Below, in pieces: positions 1 through 6,122 of a DNA stretch of 11,056 bases. Numbering within the stretch: the stretch's first letter is position 1; each line of letters begins with the position of its first letter. The stretch is from an uncultured Candidatus Melainabacteria bacterium (lineage in GTDB: Bacteria; Cyanobacteriota; Vampirovibrionia; Gastranaerophilales; Gastranaerophilaceae), in the NCBI GenBank assembly GCA_934726055.1, contig CAKVCZ010000024.1:1-11056 (forward strand). The letters are read 5' to 3'. Under the pieces are notes generated by a model. The model searched no databases. It was not told the DNA's origin and worked only from the letters and a program-made list of their open reading frames with translations. The position numbers and the translations under genes were made by a program.

Positions 1-31
1 AACAAAGGCTTTTTTGATATATAACAATATT
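1..31. other. Presumed host DNA flanking the prophage
   Basis: This short A+T-rich stretch lies outside the proposed attachment site. Read on the minus strand it follows the tRNA CCA end, and positions 1-16 read AAAAAAGCCTTTGTT-like. That could be the first arm of a terminator hairpin for the original tRNA gene, with the second arm beyond the window edge. The hairpin is an inference, since only one arm is present. No coding sequence can be assigned. Confidence 0.45.
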
Positions 32-56
32 TGGTAGCGAGAGAGGGGGTCGAACC
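32..56 (-). other. attR: Putative attR: tRNA 3'-end fragment
   Basis: On the minus strand these 25 bases read as the end of a tRNA: a T-loop TTCGACC, T-stem 3' arm CCCTC, acceptor arm TCTCGCT, discriminator A and an encoded CCA. The sequence that should supply the T-stem 5' arm (57 onward) is TAAGG-like and pairs at only two positions, and no anticodon or D arm follows, so this is not a complete tRNA. A 3' fragment directly beyond the lysis genes is the usual picture for a prophage integrated into a tRNA gene, where the intact tRNA is rebuilt at the other end. The isotype is uncertain. The implied 5' acceptor arm (AGCGAGA, or GGCGAGA with a G-U pair) and the GCTACCA end would suit an elongator tRNA-Met, but this is a weak guess. 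Confidence 0.75.
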
Positions 57-72
57 TTATCAATTTGCAAAA

Positions 73-80
73 GGTCTTGT
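73..80 (-). repeat. Inverted copy of ACAAGACC near attR
   Basis: The plus strand reads GGTCTTGT, the exact inverse of the ACAAGACC motif found twice at 180-187 and 191-198. It sits 17 bases inside the phage side of the tRNA fragment. Repeated short motifs flanking an attachment core are typical of arm-type binding sites of tyrosine integrases, but this assignment is inferred from position alone. Confidence 0.4.
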
Positions 81-136
81 ATTCCAACGTTTTCTCTTTA
101 TTTTCAACAGTAAATCAGTATAAAAATATCAAAATC

Positions 137-175
137 GTTCAAACTTTTTTAGCATAAAAATCAATAGTTTTGAAC
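137..175. repeat. Imperfect inverted repeat in the att region
   Basis: GTTCAAACT at 137-145 is mirrored by AGTTTTGAAC at 166-175, with one extra base in the right arm. The spacer contains a smaller T-run/A-run pair (TTTTT..AAAAA), so the whole could fold as a long weak hairpin. It lies between the tRNA fragment and the lysis terminator. It could be a site for excisionase or integrase, a weak back-up terminator, or only a product of A+T richness. Confidence 0.35.
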
Positions 176-176
176 T

Positions 177-198
177 AAAACAAGACCAAAACAAGACC
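177..198 (+). repeat. Tandem direct repeat AAAACAAGACC x2
   Basis: Two perfect 11-base copies stand head to tail (177-187 and 188-198). The AAGACC core recurs at 215-220 next to its inverse at 221-226, and an inverted ACAAGACC occurs at 73-80. Tandem repeats of this length within about 150 bases of an attachment core resemble integrase arm sites in other Firmicutes mobile elements. The repeats are seen directly and the function is inferred. Confidence 0.55.
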
Positions 199-229
199 AA
201 AAAGCCCAGCCAATAAGACCGGTCTTTTT
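199..229 (-). terminator. Rho-independent terminator after the lysis module
   Basis: On the minus strand, AAAAAG and CTTTTT pair as the outer stem and CCGGTC pairs with GGCTGG (two G-U pairs) as the inner stem, with one A/G mismatch between them and a TTATT loop. The 3' arm ends in five Ts. It begins four bases after the amidase stop codon and so would end the late transcript before the attachment site. The hairpin is imperfect but well placed. Confidence 0.65.
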
Positions 230-233
230 AATA

Positions 234-1163
234 TTATTTAATTCTTAATACCCAGCCCTTATAAATAAGATTTGGATTTTTTAATAAACTTGGATATTTA
301 CTAGCATTTAAGTCTACTAACGCTTTTACAGTAGTATTATTTTTAGATGCTATTGTAGAAAGATTATCATTCTTTTTTACTGTGTATGTAACTATATCAA
401 TTACATCTTCACAGTCTACTACGTTAAATCCATTATGAATATTATTGTTATAAGAATATTCAGTCATGTAGTACTTGCCACCTAAATCATTAGTAGCAAT
501 TGCTACAATATTCTCTATAACTGTGCCTTCTCCATAATTTTCAACCGATTTAGCATCTTTCCATTCTATGAAATCTAAATTCCAAAGATTAGCATCTTTA
601 TTAAGTTTAATTTTTTTCTTATCTATCTTTTCTATTTTTAAATCTGATACTGGTTCTACTTGTTCATTAATTTTATTTGCTTCATCTACTATATAATCTA
701 ATTTAGATAGTAAATAAGGTCCTGGGCAAGCAGTTTTAGCGTACATTTGGTGCCATGTTAAGTTTTTACCTTTTACCAATTTACCTAAATTATTTCTTTT
801 TGCTATATCAGCAACTAGTTTGATAAGACTATTTAATGTAACATCTCCTACGTGCCAATCACTACCAGTTTTATCGTTAGATGTTTCGATGGTAACCGAC
901 TTACAGTTTGCATCCCAATTGGAATTAGCCCAAGAAGTGTTTTCTTCATCTACGTATAAACCTATTTTACCGTCGTAACCAATTCCGTAATTTGAAGAGG
1001 CTTTACGGTTAGGATTTTGAAATAATTCGCCACATCTTTTAGCAGTCAATACGCCTGCCATATGATGTATAGTAATCATCTCTATTTTACGTCCAGAGCG
1101 ACCTTTAGTGAAGTTATTTGTACTTGCTGGTACTGTTATATCTATTAAACTTGATTTACTCAT
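234..1163 (-). CDS. Endolysin: N-acetylmuramoyl-L-alanine amidase with LysM
   Basis: This is a cell-wall hydrolase that should cleave the bond between N-acetylmuramic acid and L-alanine of peptidoglycan at lysis. With the start chosen here it has 309 residues. The Amidase_2-type zinc domain fills about residues 8-165. Its likely zinc ligands are His33 or His34 (TIHHMAG), His138 (TWHQ) and Cys146 (ACPGPY). A middle region (about 172-255) may be an SH3-like wall-binding domain. A LysM domain closes the protein (about 259-309, beginning YTVKKNDNLSTIA). There is no signal peptide, so release should depend on the holin. The ATG at 1163 is preferred because AAAGGTGAGG lies just upstream; an in-frame ATG at 1181 would add six residues but lacks a comparable site. 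The gene overlaps the preceding mini-gene by eight bases and is last in the operon. Confidence 0.93.
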   Translation of the reverse strand: MSKSSLIDITVPASTNNFTKGRSGRKIEMITIHHMAGVLTAKRCGELFQNPNRKASSNYGIGYDGKIGLYVDEENTSWANSNWDANCKSVTIETSNDKTGSDWHVGDVTLNSLIKLVADIAKRNNLGKLVKGKNLTWHQMYAKTACPGPYLLSKLDYIVDEANKINEQVEPVSDLKIEKIDKKKIKLNKDANLWNLDFIEWKDAKSVENYGEGTVIENIVAIATNDLGGKYYMTEYSYNNNIHNGFNVVDCEDVIDIVTYTVKKNDNLSTIASKNNTTVKALVDLNASKYPSLLKNPNLIYKGWVLRIK

Positions 1164-1233
1164 TTTCCTCACCTTTTCCATTTGATAATTGTAATTCTGT
1201 TTCTTCTATAATTATTTCTTTGTTATCTTCCAT
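1156..1233 (-). CDS. 25-residue acidic mini-protein between holin and endolysin
   Basis: This small gene runs from ATG at 1233-1231 to TAA at 1158-1156. Its start overlaps the holin stop as TAATG, and a strong ribosome site (AAAGAGGTG) lies just upstream inside the holin gene. Its end overlaps the chosen endolysin start by eight bases. The product (begins MEDNKEIIIEETE) is very acidic, with about nine Glu/Asp in 25 residues, and has no membrane segment or cysteine. I do not recognise a family. Translation is well supported by the coupling signals. It may simply be a leader that carries ribosomes from holin to endolysin, or a short lysis regulator. Confidence 0.55.
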   Translation of the reverse strand: MEDNKEIIIEETELQLSNGKGEENE

Positions 1234-1553
1234 TATTTCACCTCTTTTTTTAAACTGCTAACAAAACTTTCAATAAGTAAATCTATTTCATCTTCACTAA
1301 CTTGAATGCCTTTAGAGTTTAAAATATTTACAGCTTTATCTTTAGCCATTTCGTATTTATTTTTTATTTCTTCATTTTTAGATTTTTGTTCTACATAATT
1401 AACACAATCACTAATTATACTTCTGATAGTTTCATTTGTAACTTTTTCATTATATACTTTCTTGATTGTCGCTCCTAACCAACCTAAAATAGCCGTCAAA
1501 GCAGTTAAGATAATAGAACTGAAATCTATATTTGAAATTATTGTTTCTAACAT
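1233..1553 (-). CDS. Phage holin, LL-H family type
   Basis: The 106-residue protein has one hydrophobic segment near the N-terminus (about residues 12-30, SSIILTALTAILGWLGA), followed by a long charged helical tail rich in Lys and Glu (about 31-106). This layout and the tail sequence fit the LL-H-type holin family (Phage_holin_6_1), which assembles in the cytoplasmic membrane and lets the endolysin reach the wall. A ribosome site AAGGA lies about seven bases before the ATG. Its stop overlaps the mini-gene start as TAATG, and the endolysin follows, as expected for a lysis cassette. Confidence 0.85.
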   Translation of the reverse strand: MLETIISNIDFSSIILTALTAILGWLGATIKKVYNEKVTNETIRSIISDCVNYVEQKSKNEEIKNKYEMAKDKAVNILNSKGIQVSEDEIDLLIESFVSSLKKEVK

Positions 1554-1569
1554 ATTTATTCCTTCTTTC

Positions 1570-1851
1570 TTACATATCTAATAATTTATTACAGTACTTT
1601 TTTGTTTCTGAATTATAGCCTAAAGCAAGATAACTGTCGCAACTTTCTAGCCTGTCATGCATAGGAATACTTTCGTTCCAAATAGTATTTCTTAACGTTG
1701 CTTTTTGTATTACTTTTAAGTTCTCGTTAAATTTATAACATGATATTGCAAATCCCCAAGTGAATGAAATTAAAGCAATTAAAATGCCAGCAAAATATTT
1801 GAAAGTATTTATTCTTTCTATTATTTTTTTTGTTTTTGTTATATCATTCAT
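1570..1851 (-). CDS. Small one-span membrane protein of the lysis module
   Basis: The 93-residue product has a lysine-rich N-terminus, a single membrane segment (about residues 18-37, KYFAGILIALISFTWGFA) and a polar C-terminal half with three cysteines (Cys38, Cys71 and Cys87). The pattern of a short cytoplasmic head, one span and an IWN..IP..DR...CD segment resembles uncharacterised proteins found just before holins in other Firmicutes prophages. No function is established. It could be a second holin, an antiholin or a membrane partner of the lysis proteins. A ribosome site AGAGGTG overlaps the stop of the fibre gene. The stop lies 16 bases before the holin start. Confidence 0.75.
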   Translation of the reverse strand: MNDITKTKKIIERINTFKYFAGILIALISFTWGFAISCYKFNENLKVIQKATLRNTIWNESIPMHDRLESCDSYLALGYNSETKKYCNKLLDM

Positions 1852-1860
1852 ACTACACCT

Positions 1861-3096
1861 CTAATCAACAAAAAAATTTATTCCCGTTATACTAACCCAC
1901 TTATCAACTGCAGTATTAAATAAACGTATATCGCCAGATGGTGTAATACTACATTCAACTGGTTTATGAACTTCATCTCCTAAAAAATAAATATTATTTT
2001 TTGGACGTACACCTTCTGGTAGAGTACCAGCAATAGCTTGGTCAACGTAAGTTGGCACGGAAGTATTTTTTATCATTCCACGTAAGAAAACTTGATTATT
2101 TATTTTTCTATACTGAAACGCATCATATAAACTCGTATCATAATTGCTATAAGTATTCTTAAACGCAATATCATGCCAGCCTGTTTCTACATTAACTATT
2201 CTTTTATATTTACTATGATTTGTAGCAGTAGGACCATCTTCTATTTGAAATTCATAGTTAGCATAGCCTTCTAAATTTGTAGGTAAATTGTATGGATTAT
2301 CTTTGTTGATTCCAATAAAAACGTAAGGATAACTTTTTGTGCAAGTAAATGTATATTCTGTATATCCATCTGCCGCTAACCATTCAGCGCCTTTTCCTGA
2401 ACTATCTCTGTTGTCTGATATTTTGAACCAGTAAATGGGCAAGTTACTACTAATTGTATATGTCTTCCCAGCCTCTACATAGACAGGAAATCCTACAGAG
2501 CCTTCAACAATAACACCATTTTCGTCTAGTAAATTCTTACTTCTAATATCATCTACAACTATACTTCCCATGCTTTCTTGGCTATTGTAGCCATATTTTT
2601 TAAATGGAGTGTATGAAGTAGCTGTGCTTCCCTTTTCGATTTGCAATTGAACGCTCGATAAATCGTCAGAAGTTATTTCACTGTTATCATCCTTCTTAAC
2701 TTTTATATACAAATATTTTTCAGTATTTGCTCTTGTGAATGAATAAGATGCAACGTAATCTGTTGAACGTGTTACTTTATTAGCACTGTCACACAATATT
2801 ACACAAAGTTTAAAACTAGAATTTATACTAGCAATTAAATTTGTATGATTAGAAATATCTATAAAAATTTGTTGAAAAGTCATTCTTGTTGTACTAGCAC
2901 TAAAAACTGGAATACTGCCAGTAGCAAAATTTGTTATATCACCAATCATTAGATTAGGTGCTATATTCTTACACTCTATACTTTCCACTACTGGGTTTAA
3001 TATCGCTTCATCTACGTTATTCTGTAGTTGATTTAGATTATTTGCGCTTATTGGTGTTGTTTTGTCTGGCAAATTCTTAAATGTTATCTTTTTCAT
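1861..3096 (-). CDS. Receptor-binding / tail fibre protein with a repeated module
   Basis: The 411-residue protein is probably the distal, host-contacting part of the tail. Residues 1-40 form an attachment segment with helical character (NNLNQLQNNVDEA). Two similar beta-rich modules follow, at about residues 43-165 and 184-296. Each opens with a KN-(I/L) motif and ends with QIE.G.TAT, a pattern seen in carbohydrate-binding-like domains of Firmicutes phage tails. The last 100 residues (about 305-411) look like a beta-sandwich head, with QYRKINNQVFLRG, then GTLPEGVRP, and a final WVSITGINF. The start overlaps the preceding gene by 20 bases and has the ribosome site GGAAGTG. No diversity-generating template repeat is visible here. 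The fibre role is an inference from position and pattern. Confidence 0.75.
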   Translation of the reverse strand: MKKITFKNLPDKTTPISANNLNQLQNNVDEAILNPVVESIECKNIAPNLMIGDITNFATGSIPVFSASTTRMTFQQIFIDISNHTNLIASINSSFKLCVILCDSANKVTRSTDYVASYSFTRANTEKYLYIKVKKDDNSEITSDDLSSVQLQIEKGSTATSYTPFKKYGYNSQESMGSIVVDDIRSKNLLDENGVIVEGSVGFPVYVEAGKTYTISSNLPIYWFKISDNRDSSGKGAEWLAADGYTEYTFTCTKSYPYVFIGINKDNPYNLPTNLEGYANYEFQIEDGPTATNHSKYKRIVNVETGWHDIAFKNTYSNYDTSLYDAFQYRKINNQVFLRGMIKNTSVPTYVDQAIAGTLPEGVRPKNNIYFLGDEVHKPVECSITPSGDIRLFNTAVDKWVSITGINFFVD

Positions 3097-5737
3097 TTAA
3101 TTTCACTTCCTTTTTTAATCTCTTTATTTCTTTAGTTAATAACTCGATTTGAACCTGTTGTTCTTTAATCGCTTGTAAACATAATGATGCCATAGAATAA
3201 TTGTCAACGCCTATTTCTTTACCGTTATCATCTGTTGATGTTATCTCGTGTGAATAATTGTAATCTTTGCCAATGACAAATCCTAAGTGTTTTTTATGAC
3301 TATCATTTTCACTTTTTAAATTATATTTGTAAATGTCTATCTTTTTTAGTTCATTTAAAGCATTTTTATATTTCTCAAAATTTTTCTTATTTTCAGCTAA
3401 AGATGTTTGAGTTAATTTTGGAGTCGTTATACCGTATGAAGAAACAGAGGTAGTATCAACACCATCATATAATTGCAACGTTGGATACAAACCTTTTAGG
3501 CTTGTAAGCGTTGCACTCACTATGTCATCTACAATCATTCGAATAGTATTTGCCCTGTATTCTGTATAAACATTAGCATCATCGCTTCTACTTATCTTCA
3601 TTTTTGTTTGAGACGATGTTCCACTTAAATTAATATTTCCATTATTTATTGTCAAATCTTTAGCTGTAGCATTTGAGCATTCTAAATTTCCATTCTTATC
3701 AACTTTAAAATTATCGCTTAAAATTGTTATATTTTTACTTGTAAGATTAATAGCATTGCCAGCAATTAAATTCAATATATCATTAGCAGTTAAATTTACA
3801 ACATCAGCGTTTATTTGAGCTTCAGAGGTGTTATCGTTAATTTTAGCTATAATATTTGCTTTTGTATACTCTGTATTGTTCACTTTTTTTGATACCTCTA
3901 TGTTTATTTTATTTTCAGACTTATTAATTTCTTGTGTAATTTTATTATTCATTTCGGTAGTGTCACTATAATTAGATAATTTTTGATCAATTTCAGAACT
4001 TATAGAATTAGCACTTTGTGATATTGCACTATTAGTCTCCGATTTTGTGTAAAATTGCGTAGTATAAATATTTTGAGTCATAAGTCTCGCAAAAATATAG
4101 GCACTTTGATACCCTAAAACAGAAATGGTGTAATCACCACTTGACAGTTCAATCAAAGGATAATCATAACTATTTGTTGTTGGAGTTTCTAATGCATAAG
4201 TTGTTCCATCTGCGTTATAACCAACTTTTTTATTGATGATACAACTATGTTCATCATAATCTAATATAAATTCATCATAAGTATCTGCATCATAATAAAG
4301 TAAATCTTCGGGAAGTTCATAATCAAAAAATTCATTAGTTGTAATATTATTAAATCTAATTGTTCTAATTTTTGAAAACAAATTTTCACTTGGAAATAAA
4401 TTCATATTGGGATACAAATAAGAAATATTTTCTGAAATCGGTCTTATTACTATCTTGATTGGTTCGCTCTGATTTATATTGCTAAGCTCTACTTGTGCAT
4501 CATTATCCTCAACAGACGCAGTAATATCTGCTATATCACCTATTTTTGAATTTAATTCTGCTACTGTTTGACTCACTTGTGCAATTTTTTGATTTTGCTC
4601 ATTAGTTTGTTCTATTACACTTTGAATTTTTTGATTTTGTTTATCAACTATTAAAGTAGTTCGATTAATTTTTCTATCTGTCTTATCTGCCTTTGTATAA
4701 TCAGTAACACTTTCTTTTGGTCTTTCTGTATATATATTTTCCACTAATCCCTGAGTGATTTTTGGTTCATCATTAAAAAGAACACAACTATATGTGTTCT
4801 CGCCTATTTTAACATTATATTTATCACATAATTCGTAATACATAATACCCGTAGAAGTAAAATCATTTAAATAATATTCTAATCCATTTAATGTTGATAA
4901 AATATCGGGTAAATAATCACTTCTATCATTATTATTCATGATTTGATTATCGGATATTTTTATCTCACACAATCCATTAGTAGTAACACTTTGCTCATCT
5001 TGCAAATAAACATTATCACTTTCTGAACTTCTACTTAATACAACAGAATTAATAGGTCCATATTTTTCACCAAACTTTACATTTATATCTTTTAAATATT
5101 CATCATCAATAATATCGTTAGTATCATTAATATATCTAACCTCTAGCATATCATTAGAATCAATACAAATATTGCTTGCGGTTACTTGTGAAAGCTCATC
5201 AAATATATCCCTATATGTATAGCCCAAATTAGCATATAAATCACTTGAAATTATTTTATCATAGTTTGCAAATATATCATTAGAATTTTTAAACACCAAT
5301 CCTATATCTGTACATAAACAAGTTAAATAATCTCGTACACTCATTGGAAATGTTTTACCTAATATGCTTACGGATTTCAGTGTCGTGTAATCTTTCATAG
5401 AAAAAAGCATACTATCATAACAAGTATGCTCATAAGTTGATGTATCTTCGTTATATTCACTAGAATAAACTATATAATTACCAAAATCTATATACTCATA
5501 AGAATCATTAATTTTTAATCCAAATTGATATTTTATAACAGTATATTGAGGAACTTGTATAGAACTTTCAAAATTTAATTGTTTCATAACAGATTTTAAT
5601 AAATCTGCGTTTGTTACAGGAGAAATAGAAAATAGTTCTTCGCTAGTTATTACAGTTTCACCAAAAATTATTCTGCTATCTATTTCTCTTCCTAACTCTT
5701 TTATTTGTTCTTTATATGTTTGTTTATGTATTTTCAT
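3077..5737 (-). CDS. Tail tip / tail-associated protein (Tal-like)
   Basis: This 886-residue protein likely forms the central tail tip hub and the start of the tail spike. The N-terminal third (about residues 1-345) resembles gp27/Tal-like hub domains. A coiled coil follows (about 355-405, repeated KQNQKIQ-type heptads), then a beta-rich collar (about 425-560, with SYLYPNMNLFPSENLF), another helical segment (about 570-640) and a thin beta region containing NFKVDKNGNL (about 677-685). The C-terminus (about 770-886) contains TPKLTQTSLAENKKNF, KHLGFVIG and a final coiled coil, resembling S74-type intramolecular chaperone ends. I chose the ATG at 5737 because it forms TAATG with the previous stop and has GAAGAG upstream; a frame-compatible ATG at 5770 would add 11 residues. 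Confidence 0.88.
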   Translation of the reverse strand: MKIHKQTYKEQIKELGREIDSRIIFGETVITSEELFSISPVTNADLLKSVMKQLNFESSIQVPQYTVIKYQFGLKINDSYEYIDFGNYIVYSSEYNEDTSTYEHTCYDSMLFSMKDYTTLKSVSILGKTFPMSVRDYLTCLCTDIGLVFKNSNDIFANYDKIISSDLYANLGYTYRDIFDELSQVTASNICIDSNDMLEVRYINDTNDIIDDEYLKDINVKFGEKYGPINSVVLSRSSESDNVYLQDEQSVTTNGLCEIKISDNQIMNNNDRSDYLPDILSTLNGLEYYLNDFTSTGIMYYELCDKYNVKIGENTYSCVLFNDEPKITQGLVENIYTERPKESVTDYTKADKTDRKINRTTLIVDKQNQKIQSVIEQTNEQNQKIAQVSQTVAELNSKIGDIADITASVEDNDAQVELSNINQSEPIKIVIRPISENISYLYPNMNLFPSENLFSKIRTIRFNNITTNEFFDYELPEDLLYYDADTYDEFILDYDEHSCIINKKVGYNADGTTYALETPTTNSYDYPLIELSSGDYTISVLGYQSAYIFARLMTQNIYTTQFYTKSETNSAISQSANSISSEIDQKLSNYSDTTEMNNKITQEINKSENKINIEVSKKVNNTEYTKANIIAKINDNTSEAQINADVVNLTANDILNLIAGNAINLTSKNITILSDNFKVDKNGNLECSNATAKDLTINNGNINLSGTSSQTKMKISRSDDANVYTEYRANTIRMIVDDIVSATLTSLKGLYPTLQLYDGVDTTSVSSYGITTPKLTQTSLAENKKNFEKYKNALNELKKIDIYKYNLKSENDSHKKHLGFVIGKDYNYSHEITSTDDNGKEIGVDNYSMASLCLQAIKEQQVQIELLTKEIKRLKKEVKLNEKDNI

Positions 5738-6108
5738 TATGATCTCTTCTTTCTTGAAATAAAAGCACAACTGAATCCTTGATTTTGTAATATCCCACGA
5801 TTAACAAGTTCCCAATCTCCTGTATAGGTAGACATTGTTATTTTTTTCTTTTTGTTAGGATCATAATATGTAACACTTTGTGTAGCACTATCTAGTATAG
5901 ATGCTATCTGTTCTAATTCTTCTCTTGAAAGTTTTTTGAATTGTACTGTTATTTTTGGAAATATCCCTATTAAGGTTCCACTTTGTGTTCCAGCAAGGTT
6001 TCTCCCACTGTCTTCACTCCAAAGTTTATGATATCCATATTTTGCTTCCAAAATAAAAGACCCCAAATTAAGGTCATTTACTATCAAACTGTCTTTATCT
6101 ATATACAT
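5737..6108 (-). CDS. DUF6711-like tail protein, possibly distal tail (Dit) role
   Basis: The 123-residue protein matches from memory a small family (DUF6711) found between the tape measure and tail tip genes of Firmicutes siphoviruses. Characteristic stretches are KLWSEDSGRNLAGTQSGTLIG (about residues 28-48), SILDSATQSVTYYDPNKKKK (about 71-90) and TYTGDW (about 94-99). It is predicted to be mostly beta-strand with no signal or membrane segment. Position suggests a distal tail ring or an adaptor between tube and hub, like Dit, but it is much shorter than classical Dit proteins. Its stop overlaps the tail tip start as TAATG. It starts 14 bases after the tape measure stop. Confidence 0.8.
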   Translation of the reverse strand: MYIDKDSLIVNDLNLGSFILEAKYGYHKLWSEDSGRNLAGTQSGTLIGIFPKITVQFKKLSREELEQIASILDSATQSVTYYDPNKKKKITMSTYTGDWELVNRGILQNQGFSCAFISRKKRS

Positions 6109-6122
6109 AGTATTATCACATC

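Noticed and set aside
32..130. A complete tRNA or tmRNA gene on the minus strand
   Set aside because: Only the last 25 bases match a tRNA; the T-stem does not close and no D arm or anticodon arm follows upstream.
1861..3096. Variable region of a diversity-generating retroelement in the fibre gene
   Set aside because: No template repeat, reverse transcriptase or accessory gene is seen in the window, and the C-terminus lacks an adenine-variable repeat pattern that I can recognise.
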